A stretch of 64,000 nt of DNA. Source: JAEINY01 sp942490535 (GTDB lineage Bacteria; Bacteroidota; Bacteroidia; Bacteroidales; Marinilabiliaceae). A program made the translations under genes and the position numbers. Below the pieces are notes generated by a model. The model ran no database searches, was not told the DNA's origin, and was given only the letters and a program-made list of their open reading frames with translations. The stretch lies in assembly GCA_942490535.1 (NCBI GenBank), contig CALNXQ010000008.1, positions 801,834 through 865,833 on the forward strand. The letters run 5' to 3'. This document shows positions 19,691-28,300 of the stretch, in pieces; the stretch's first letter is position 1, and every line of letters starts with the position of its first letter.

Positions 19691-21614
19691 ATCGAGTAGG
19701 TAGGGGGATTACTCCCCCGCCCTCTCACACCACCGTACGTACTCTCGTATACGGCGATTTCAAGTTAATTTTGTAACAGAGCATATTTATTCGACATATT
19801 AAACAAACCTAAATCTTCAAACCATTTAAGGCTCATCGCTTGATGAACTTGTGGACATGCCGACTTGCGCCACCAGCCCTTACCCGAAAGGGCTAAAATC
19901 CAACTTTGCCAATTTGGAACGCCTAAACTTTTTAAAAAGCGCTTAAGCGTAATGGCTCGTTTGCATTGCTTTAGACGGTAACATCGTAATTTTCGACGAA
20001 TCCATGCATCTAGGTTACGCAAAAGACTTTTACATTTAGCGATGTGAAAATAATTCAACCACCCTCTAAGTACGGGGATCAATTCAGAAACTACTTTCTC
20101 AAAATTCACCCCTCGATTCCTCTTGGTTAGTTCTCTTACCTTCTTCTTTAAGCGCACTACACTTTGATTTGCTATGGTAATCATACCAAAATCAAGTATG
20201 GTATAACCTAAAAATTTTGTCTCGCTGCTTTTGCATACCTGACTTTTCTGTTCATTTACTTTTAGTTTAAGTTTGTGGGTGAGATATGAACAAACAGATT
20301 CCTTTACTCTCTCGCCTGCTCTTTGGCTGCGAACAAAAATGCTGAAATCGTCCGCATACCGAACAAAGTAATGTCCTCGCTTTTCAAGTTCCTTATCCAA
20401 TTCATCTAAAACAATGTTAGACAAGAGTGGAGAAAGCGGACTTCCTTGCGGTGTTCCTTTCAGGCGTTGATGAACTAATCCACCAACCATGACGCCACTT
20501 TGTAAGTATTTGCGTATTAGCTTTAGAAGTTGCTTGTCTTTGAGAAGCTTTGACAGACGATGCATCAACCTATCATGGTTAACTTCATCAAAGAAGCTCT
20601 TCATATCCATGTCAACAACTACATTTCGACCGTCGGACACGTAACTACCAGCTCGTACAATGGCTTGCTGTGCATTACGCTTCGGACGAAAACCGTAGCT
20701 ATGATCTGAAAATACTTGTTCGTAAATGGGGGTCAGAACCTGAGAAATGGCCTGTTGGATAATCCTGTCTTTTACGGTTGGAATTCCCAACTGACGTACA
20801 CCACCATTGGGCTTAGGTATTTCTACTGTTTTTACTGCCGAGGGAAGGTATTCGCCCCGAAGTATCTGGTTTACTAACTCGTCTCCTTCTTTTGAAAACC
20901 AGTCAGCGAAATTTCCGACGGGAACATTATCTACTCCCGCTACGCCCTTGTTCCTTTTCACCCTCTTGTAGGCTCTATTCAAATTGTGAGCGGAGCATAC
21001 AATGCCGATTAACTCTTCTGTAAAGACTCGTCCTTGATTCGTCTCTTTGTCTGCTTGTTCCGTCAATGTTGTTCTCGCTCCGTTTACGTCTTCACGATTT
21101 CCAAATTGACCAATAGCCTCCTGCTTATGCTCTATGAACATATCACGCTGGTAAGCTATTTGTTGCTGGTACTCCATAGACAAAAGTCTTGTCCGACTGC
21201 TTCTTTAATTAATTGATTCAGACCTTCTCTCTGCTTTAAAAAAAAAAAAAAAACAGAAATACTATGTCTTCTGCTGACTTCTCAAAACCCTTAGCTGATC
21301 GTCTCCGATCAGTTTGTTACTTAATGCAACGCGTTATGAGATCTCTCGGGATAAGGTAACATACTTTCGTCACGTCCTACTTGATTTACTCTAAGTGGTT
21401 ACGGTTGACTTTTGGGCCTTCCCAATCCATAGCTCGGTTGCCCACCACTAGTAAGCCTTATATCAAGTTCCTGTCCGTTAAAACGGTGACTTTGCTGATG
21501 GCTTCCTTCAGATTTGGAGTCGCCTCCAACACCCTTGCCAATTGCTAGTTCTTCCTGTCAACTCGGCGAACTCAAGAACTTCTCATCTTGATAGCATATT
21601 ACCATGCCCGACAT
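19691..21614 (-). mobile_element. Group II intron, apparently complete
   Basis: A retroelement of ~1.92 kb read on the minus strand. The 5' structured RNA spans ~430 bases (21178-21614), then the maturase gene, then domain V at about 19728-19757. Its minus strand has CGCCGTATACGAGAG pairing with TACGTACGGTGG, with a CGC-type catalytic triad. Domain VI lies at about 19691-19724, with a G5/C5 stem and a probable bulged A near the 3' end. The 5' end falls within a few bases of the T-run of the CusB-gene terminator (minus strand TTTTTTAGTATGTCGGGC), the insertion habit known for bacterial class C introns. Exact ends are estimates. A 15-base A-run at 21239-21253 lies in the 5' RNA. Confidence 0.85.
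19765..21177 (-). CDS. ltrA: Group II intron-encoded reverse transcriptase/maturase
   Basis: A 470-residue multifunctional protein that helps the intron RNA splice and copies it into DNA targets. RT motifs are seen in order: the KNKGVAGVD segment (~78-85), KDRIIQQA, VVVDMDMKSFFDEV, GTPQGSPLSPLL (~241-252), and the catalytic YADD (274-277). A domain X maturase region follows (LRGWLNYFHIAKCKSLL, then KRFLKSLG). It ends soon after ALLQN, with no HNH endonuclease domain. This suggests a class without DNA endonuclease that uses transient single-stranded or hairpin targets. The ATG at 21177 is preferred over TTG at 21183. The frame is intact, so the element may still be active. Confidence 0.95.
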   Translation of the reverse strand: MEYQQQIAYQRDMFIEHKQEAIGQFGNREDVNGARTTLTEQADKETNQGRVFTEELIGIVCSAHNLNRAYKRVKRNKGVAGVDNVPVGNFADWFSKEGDELVNQILRGEYLPSAVKTVEIPKPNGGVRQLGIPTVKDRIIQQAISQVLTPIYEQVFSDHSYGFRPKRNAQQAIVRAGSYVSDGRNVVVDMDMKSFFDEVNHDRLMHRLSKLLKDKQLLKLIRKYLQSGVMVGGLVHQRLKGTPQGSPLSPLLSNIVLDELDKELEKRGHYFVRYADDFSIFVRSQRAGERVKESVCSYLTHKLKLKVNEQKSQVCKSSETKFLGYTILDFGMITIANQSVVRLKKKVRELTKRNRGVNFEKVVSELIPVLRGWLNYFHIAKCKSLLRNLDAWIRRKLRCYRLKQCKRAITLKRFLKSLGVPNWQSWILALSGKGWWRKSACPQVHQAMSLKWFEDLGLFNMSNKYALLQN

Positions 21615-21617
21615 ACT

Positions 21618-21646
21618 AAAAAAGGCTGTCTGTAATCGACAGCCTT
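21618..21646 (-). terminator. Rho-independent terminator of the metal-efflux operon
   Basis: Stem AAGGCTGTC (21622-21630) / GACAGCCTT (21638-21646), followed on the minus strand by a T-run, five bases after the adaptor stop codon. The group II intron begins directly beyond it. Confidence 0.85.
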
Positions 21647-21650
21647 CCAT

Positions 21651-23528
21651 TTATTTCAATCGTTCGTACTGGCAGCACCCCGGCAATTGTTCATATACCT
21701 CATTCAGAGCTTTAAAACGTTCGTTGTCATGACCGGCGGCGGCGACGGCTTTTAAAATCGCATCTTCATTGGTTTGTGACACATTGAAAGCCAGTGCCAG
21801 TTTCTGCGTGTCAGAATCCCAGCGAGCAAAAGTAACGCCATCCACCTTTGAAGCAGCCGTTTCAATGCGCTCCTGACACATGTCGCAATTACCAGCTACC
21901 GTTAATGACCGGACTTTAAAAGGTTCCTCCAAATCACGGTATTGACAACAGCTGTGCAAATCGGCATACGCTTCATCCGATGCGTAATAGGCATCATTAT
22001 CATGCCCTGCCAGTGCGATGGCTGTTTTTACAGCATCCACCACATGGGCCTCTCCATTGTATCCCAAAGTCAAAGCTTTCGTTTCTTTGTTCCAGGAGGC
22101 ACTGGCCACCCCTTCCACCGAATGAGCAGCTGTTTCAATGCGCTCCTTACACATACCACAAGCCCCATTCACCGGAAAATTAATCGTTGCCTGTGCTTCC
22201 ATTGCGGCAGAATGACCGGCATGTCCCTCATTATTGTCCATCCCACCATGCTGATGACCCGCCGGCATGGCATGTCCTTCCGGATTCATCATGCTCTTTT
22301 TACCGGCTAACTGAGCCGCGGCATCTACTTTAAAAGCACCGTAGGTAACCACCTCATCACCGGCTGACAATCCGGACGCCACCAGGTAATGATCACCAAT
22401 GGAAGGCCCCAGATCAATTTCATGTGCCACAAAAGTCGGTTTTTCCCGATCAGCCACCTTCAAATACACCAAAGAACGCTTACCAGTCCACAAAACAGCG
22501 GTTCGCGGCACGGTCAGGCCCTCTTCAGCCAGTCGCATAACATGTCCGTTTGCAAAGAAACCGGGCTTCACTTGCCCATCCGCGTTATCCATTTCCACAC
22601 GTACTTTAGTAATGCGCTTTTGAGGATCCATCACCGGATCAATAAAATCAATCCGACCATTCCTTTTCTCGCCCGGTAATGCATCAAAGCTCACATTAAC
22701 CGAGGCCTGCTTCTCAATCAAAGGCAAATCATTTTCGTAGGCATCCAACATGACCCAAACCTTACTCAAATCAGCAATTTTCAGCAAGGCCTGACCTTCC
22801 TTCACATAATTACCCTCACTCACCAACCGGTTCATAACAGTTCCTGATATGGGAGAAGTAATTTCAAAATAGTCGATGGGCTGACCGGATGCGATGACCT
22901 GATCAATTTTGGATTCACTCAAATCCCAAAAGGCCAACTTACGTCGGGCTGCCTCATACAATGCCGGACTCGTGGACTGGTACTTAGCCGCATCCAGCAA
23001 TTCCTTTTGAGCAGAGATAAGAGCAGGTGAATACACCTCTGCCAACTTTTGCCCCTTGTGAACCTGCTGACCGGTATAATTGACCCATAACTTTTCAATG
23101 CGACCTGCAAAACGCGCGGTCAGCTCCTGCTGCAAACGCTCATCAGCCTCCACTTTACCCTGTAAGATGACTTCTCCATTGGCGGAGGACGAAGATAACA
23201 CAGTCGTCTGCACTTCGGCCAGTTTTAAGGCCGCTGCCGATAAGGTAATCTCATTGGGATCTTCATCTGCACCCCCTTCATCTTCTTCCAAAGGAATCAG
23301 ATCCATGGCACAAATGGGACAAAGACCGGGTTTATCCTGACGAATTTGCGGATGCATACTACAAGTATATATGGTTGCCGACACCTCTTCAGCTCCCTGT
23401 TCGTGGGCATGTCCATCAGCTTCTTTGCCGCCCCCTCCAAAGAGAAGGGCTCCCAAAATAATACCGGCTACCAACACACTAAGGATGCGCCAATTGAAGA
23501 GTGTTTTTATATTAATTGTTTGTTTCAT
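21651..23528 (-). CDS. cusB: CusB-type metal efflux adaptor with heavy-metal-binding and two HMA-like domains
   Basis: A 625-residue periplasmic adaptor. Residues ~15-32 are an N-terminal membrane anchor/signal, preceding a His-rich linker. Residues 53-80 form a heavy-metal-binding domain (YTCSMHP ... GLCPICAMDL), as in CusB/CzcB-like proteins. The usual CusB body follows (barrel-sandwich, short helical hairpin, beta-barrel) to about 410, then a Met/His-rich stretch (MNPEGHAMPAGHQHGG) typical of Cu/Ag binding. The C-terminus carries two HMA-like modules with CGMC (457-460) and CDMC (548-551), each ending in CCQY (527-530 and 618-621). This extra C-terminal ~170 residues is unusual. It is the last gene of the metal-efflux operon. 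Cu or Ag is the likeliest substrate, inferred from the Met/Cys content. Confidence 0.92.
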   Translation of the reverse strand: MKQTINIKTLFNWRILSVLVAGIILGALLFGGGGKEADGHAHEQGAEEVSATIYTCSMHPQIRQDKPGLCPICAMDLIPLEEDEGGADEDPNEITLSAAALKLAEVQTTVLSSSSANGEVILQGKVEADERLQQELTARFAGRIEKLWVNYTGQQVHKGQKLAEVYSPALISAQKELLDAAKYQSTSPALYEAARRKLAFWDLSESKIDQVIASGQPIDYFEITSPISGTVMNRLVSEGNYVKEGQALLKIADLSKVWVMLDAYENDLPLIEKQASVNVSFDALPGEKRNGRIDFIDPVMDPQKRITKVRVEMDNADGQVKPGFFANGHVMRLAEEGLTVPRTAVLWTGKRSLVYLKVADREKPTFVAHEIDLGPSIGDHYLVASGLSAGDEVVTYGAFKVDAAAQLAGKKSMMNPEGHAMPAGHQHGGMDNNEGHAGHSAAMEAQATINFPVNGACGMCKERIETAAHSVEGVASASWNKETKALTLGYNGEAHVVDAVKTAIALAGHDNDAYYASDEAYADLHSCCQYRDLEEPFKVRSLTVAGNCDMCQERIETAASKVDGVTFARWDSDTQKLALAFNVSQTNEDAILKAVAAAGHDNERFKALNEVYEQLPGCCQYERLK

Positions 23529-23555
23529 AATTCAGATGTTAATTGTTTTCGGATA

Positions 23556-24806
23556 CTAATTCCCCATTAAAAAACTCAAAAATGCTTCGGCTGCCAACAG
23601 ATCGGTCCGTGCTTTCTCCAGCTCCAGCTGATACTTCAACAGTTGACGCTCCACCTGCATCAGCTCATCAAAGGTGTTGCGTTCAGTGGCAAAGCCGGTC
23701 AATAGCAAGTCCATGGTTTGAGCAGCCAATACGCTTTGAGACCGGTACAAATTCAACCGGCGCCGGGCAGCTTCGCTCTCATTTTTACTCCGGTTCAAGA
23801 GAGACTCCAATTGATTAGCCTGATTCAACTTATCCTGTTGAACAGAGGCCTGCATCATCACGGCTTCTTTTACTTTTGCTTTGTATTTATTGCGATAGAT
23901 GGGCAATGTCAGCCCGATTTTAGGGAGTAACACAGCATCACGACCACTGTTTGCCACATCCATTTCGGATTGGCCAATAAAGATATATTCAGCTCCAATG
24001 GAAAATTGGGGCATACCCTCCTTTTTGGCCACTTGCTCCTGCTCTAATAATGCCTGGTATTTCAGCTCCAGCTTTTTCAACGTAGGATTCTGATTCCGGA
24101 TCGAATCCATCGCCGTTTCAAAAGGAATAGATGGGGCCCACAAACTATCGGGCAACGCAATGTTTGCCAATTCGCTATTCAGGAGCTTACCCATTTTAAA
24201 AACCAGAAAAAGATGTTGATCATTCAGTACCTCCAGCTGATTCATCAATTCATTCACTTCCATTTGCAAGCGCAAATCGTTGATAACCGATGCTTTTCCC
24301 GTTTCGATGCGGGTTAATACCTGCTGGCGTAACCGGTTCAGCACTTTAATATGCTCAGCGGTAATATCCATGGACTCACGGGTGATATAACTTTGAAAAT
24401 AAGTGGTTCGCACCTCAAACCACAAAGCCGATTTTTTCTCTTCGAACTGTTCATAGGCCGCTTTTGCATTCAAAGTAGCCACATCTTTTCGGGCACCCAA
24501 GGTTCCAAACCAGGGAAACATCTGCGACAAGCCAATCCGGGCATCCTGAGGTCCCAGACGTGTCTCCACCGGTTGGATAAAATAACCGAATGTCAACTGG
24601 GGATCGGGTAACCCGCCTACTTGCGGCACCTTTTCCAAGGCTGCCAAATAACCATGGTAAGCTGCTTTTAGACCAGGGTTATTTTCAGCAGCAGTGACCA
24701 GGTAGGTGTTTAATGATTCCTGGGATTGGATCTCAACCGGACTTAACCATATAGAAATAAGAAGAAATATATGGAGATATAATGTGTTACGAATTCGTCT
24801 TTGCAT
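23556..24806 (-). CDS. TolC-family outer-membrane channel of the metal-efflux operon
   Basis: About 416 residues. The ATG at 24806 gives a signal peptide (MQRRIRNTLYLHIFLLISIWL); the reading frame is open further upstream, but that part overlaps the preceding gene and breaks the signal. The body is all-helical with TolC repeats (ENNPGLKAAYHGYLAALEK at the start; RNTFDELMQVERQLLKYQ near the end). It should form the exit duct for the CusA/CusB pump. It overlaps the four-helix-bundle gene by 20 bases and is 27 bases from the adaptor gene, implying co-translation within one operon. Confidence 0.92.
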   Translation of the reverse strand: MQRRIRNTLYLHIFLLISIWLSPVEIQSQESLNTYLVTAAENNPGLKAAYHGYLAALEKVPQVGGLPDPQLTFGYFIQPVETRLGPQDARIGLSQMFPWFGTLGARKDVATLNAKAAYEQFEEKKSALWFEVRTTYFQSYITRESMDITAEHIKVLNRLRQQVLTRIETGKASVINDLRLQMEVNELMNQLEVLNDQHLFLVFKMGKLLNSELANIALPDSLWAPSIPFETAMDSIRNQNPTLKKLELKYQALLEQEQVAKKEGMPQFSIGAEYIFIGQSEMDVANSGRDAVLLPKIGLTLPIYRNKYKAKVKEAVMMQASVQQDKLNQANQLESLLNRSKNESEAARRRLNLYRSQSVLAAQTMDLLLTGFATERNTFDELMQVERQLLKYQLELEKARTDLLAAEAFLSFLMGN

Positions 24807-25194
24807 TTTTTGACATTTTATACTGATTATAAGTGGTTCCAATGAAATTATTGAGTTTGACTTGCAGCTCTTTCGCTGTTGCAAACATCTGCTCATGTAA
24901 TTCCCGAGTAACCTTATTTCGTTCGAATAAGAGGTCTAGCCAATGAAAAATGGATTCATTCAGTGAAGCTCTGGAATAATAATAAAACCGCATCTTATCT
25001 AAAAAATGATAACGCCCATAACCTTCAATGATATTGGCTCCAACTGAATCAGCAGATCGAAGAAACTGCTCACCCATGGTTTTCCGATCCTCATATTTCA
25101 GTGCATCATAGATAACCCATGCATTTTTTGATAATTCACGGGACAGTTGATAGACCTTAAGGTTATGTGCTTCAATAAATGTGGAGTTACTCAT
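24787..25194 (-). CDS. Four-helix-bundle protein (S23 / 23S rRNA IVS-protein family)
   Basis: A 135-residue, wholly helical, basic protein matching the family first seen in 23S rRNA intervening sequences: KVYQLSRELSKNAW at the start, QFLRSADSVGANIIEGYGR in the middle (split over ~63-81), and FYYYSRASLNESIFHWLDLL. It lies between the CusA-type pump and the TolC gene of a metal-efflux operon, where no role is obvious, and it overlaps the TolC start by 20 bases. The region upstream is a quasi-palindromic GAAAT/ATTTC array, suggesting the gene arrived as a passenger. Function is unknown in general; related pentameric proteins bind nucleic acid. Confidence 0.88.
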   Translation of the reverse strand: MSNSTFIEAHNLKVYQLSRELSKNAWVIYDALKYEDRKTMGEQFLRSADSVGANIIEGYGRYHFLDKMRFYYYSRASLNESIFHWLDLLFERNKVTRELHEQMFATAKELQVKLNNFIGTTYNQYKMSKNAKTNS

Positions 25195-25208
25195 GATACC
25201 AGCTTTTA

Positions 25209-25395
25209 TAAGGTTTTGAAATACCTGGAAATAACTAGAATTATAAACTGAAATACATTGAAATATTATGAATTAAGAAGACATCTAGATATAATTTCGG
25301 AATAAATCCCGGATATTTCAACTCGCTTACTAAAATCCACCTAAATCTCATAATTCAATCCTATTTCCATCTATTTCCAGAGTCCATTGACCTCC
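25209..25395. repeat. Quasi-palindromic word array (GAAAT left, ATTTC right)
   Basis: Left half: GAAATA at 25218, 25229, 25250 and 25260. Right half: ATTTC at 25294, 25315, 25363 and 25373, the last two as TATTTCCA-T-CTATTTCCAG. The two halves are complementary words, so the region can fold into a long imperfect hairpin. It fills the ~200 bases between the CusA-type pump and the four-helix-bundle gene. Confidence 0.5.
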
Positions 25396-25396
25396 A

Positions 25397-28300
25397 TTAT
25401 AAGTTAAAATCCTCACTGCTCTTCAATCTCATACGCTTCACTTCCCTCTCCTTCCACAAACTATACAACACCGGCACTACAAAAATGGTGAATACTTCAA
25501 TGAGCATGCCACCTAAAGCAGGAATGGCCATGGGTACCATGATGTCCGAACCTTTACCTTGCGAGGTAATTACCGGTATCAGTGCAATAATGGTGCTAGC
25601 CGTGGTCATCATGGCCGGACGGACCCGCTTAAGGCCAGCTTGTAAAACCAATGCGCGCACCTCCTTCACCGAGGCGGGCTTGCTTTTTCCAAACACCTGA
25701 TTGAGATAGGTCCCCATCAATACACCATCATCCGTGGCAATACCAAACAAGGCGATAAAACCGACCCACACGGCCACACTCACATTAATGGTACCCATCT
25801 GGAATAGATCCCGCATGTTCGTCGCTCCCAGGTTGAAATTCATGAACCAATCCTGACCGTATAACCACAACAGGATAAAACCTCCTGAAAAGGCCACCAC
25901 AATACCAGAAAAAATCATAGAAGTGATCAATGCAGATCGAAACTGAAAATAAAGGATCAAAAAGATGATCAGAAGCGAAATGGGAATTACTACCATCAGT
26001 CGCTTGGTTGCCCGTATCTGATTCTCATAGTTACCGGTAAACACATATTTCACACCGGCCGGTATTTCCCACGATTTGGTATCCAGTAAATGATTCAAAT
26101 GGGCCTGCACCTTCTCCACCACGTCCGTTTCTGCATAGCCGGGTTTCTTGTCGTAGATGACATACCCCACCAAAAAGGTATCTTCACTGCGAATCATCTG
26201 CGGCCCCCGCGTATAGCCGATGGAAGCCAGCTGAGCCAAGGGCACCGAAATACCACCCTGTACCGAAATCAGCAAATTTCCGATGGACTGGGGATCATCG
26301 CGGTATTCACGGGCATAGCGCACCCGAATGGGATAGCGTTCACGCCCTTCCACGGAAGTGGTTAAAGCCATCCCTCCCATTAAACTGGCCATCTGCTTTT
26401 GAAAGCTATTTATGGTTAATCCATAGCGGGCGAGTTTTTGGCGATCTGGTGTAATCTCAATATAGGGCTTCCCCACCACCCGATCGGCAAAGACCGAGTT
26501 GGGCTCAACGCCTTCCACCTGCTTCAGCAGCTCTTCCAGCTCCAGTCCGGTTTTTTCGATGGACGCCAAATCGGGTCCAAACACCTTTATTCCCATGGGG
26601 GCCCGCATGCCGGTCTGCAACATCACTAGGCGGGTTTCAATGGGTTGTAAACGCGGCGCCGAGGTTAATCCCGGTATCTTAGCCGCATCGATAATTGCCT
26701 CCCAAATGTCATCGGGTGATTTAATCTCCTTCCGCCACTGCCTGAAGTATTCGCCCTTACGATCCGGAATGAGTTCCTCTTTTTCAACCACCCGGAAGGC
26801 ATCATTAACGGGATGGTAAGTCGATCCATCTTGTAACAAAAAGGCATCCTCATCATCTGTTTTGAAGCGCATGCGGTGTCCACTTTCATCCAGCATGTAT
26901 TCCGACCGGTAATTGATCACATTTTCATACATGGAAACCGGTGCCGGATCCAAAGCTGAATTTACCCGTCCCCATTTACCAACCACCATCTCTACTTCGG
27001 GGATGGCGGCCACTTTACGATCCAATAGTGCGATCACTTCCATGTTCTCTTCCACACCACTGTGTGGCATGGTCGTTGGCATCAGCAGGAAAGACCCTTC
27101 ATCCAGTTTGGGCATAAACTCCCGTCCCAAACCCGGAAATGTTTCGTCCAGTGTTTGCCAGAAACTGGTTTGTGCCAATTCAATACCGATGGCCTCTGCC
27201 CCTTTGCGGAACCAACCAAACATTGAATTAAAACCCATCCAGATAACCAGGCCCAAAACAATCAAGAACACCGGAATGGATAAAAACAAACCCTTATGAT
27301 CCAGTGCCCATCCCAAAAGCTTGTGGTAATAGTTGACTACGGCACTCAATGAAACCAACACCAAAGCCAGCAGCACCAGTACAAACAAGAAATTGCCAAA
27401 CAGGCTATTCTGAGCCCCCAGCGGTAACCAGTTAATGGTTAAAAAATAGATGACCGCAATGAGTACCAAGGCCGGATTGAGGTAAGTGGTCCACCGTTTC
27501 ATGTTCGCAGGGACCTTTTCCTCAAAAAGATTATAGAGACCAAAAGCGATTAACACCAACCAGGGAAACCGGAACTCGATAAATAACATCACCAAACCAA
27601 CCAGCACCAACAATCCATTGCCTCCATATTTGATCTTCTTCCGATCGGCCCGCAAACCAAATAACCAATACGCCAAAGTGGGGATGATGATTAAACCGAT
27701 CAACAAAGCGGATAACATGGCAAAAGTCTTGGTGAAAGCCAGTGGCCGGAAAAGCTTCCCTTCGGCAGCTTGCAGAAAGAAGACCGGCAAGAAACTGACA
27801 ATCGTAGTGGATAGTGCAGTTACAACTGCAGGAGCCACTTCGGTAGTCGCATCGAAGATAATATTAACCAGCGTCTTGCCATGTGGCCGGTCATCGGGAT
27901 GCGCTTCAAAAAACTTCTGTATGTTCTCCGTGAAGACAACGCCCACATCTACCATCACTCCAATGGCAATGGCAATACCCGATAAAGCTACAATGTTGGC
28001 ATCCACGCCTGCATATCGCATGGTAATAAAAGTCATCAACACCCCGATGGGCAGCAATGAACTTATCAATATAGAAGCCTTGAGATTTAAAATTAAAACG
28101 ATCACCACAATGATGCTAATCAATACTTCCAGGGTCAACGCCTCTTCCAGGGTCCCCAGCGTTTCCTTTATCAGACCGGTGCGGTCGTAAAAAGGGACGA
28201 TGGAGACCTTGCTCACGCTGCCGTCGGCCAAGGTTTTGGAAGGTAAGCCGGGGGCGATCTCCGCCATCTTGGCCTTCACATTATTAATAACCTCCAAGGG

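Noticed and set aside
19691..25194. A diversity-generating retroelement: reverse transcriptase plus a four-helix-bundle (Avd-like) protein within a few kb.
   Set aside because: The RT has a maturase domain X and lies inside recognisable group II intron RNA (domains V and VI). The helix-bundle gene is 3 kb away in another operon, and no template/variable repeat pair with adenine-biased differences was seen.
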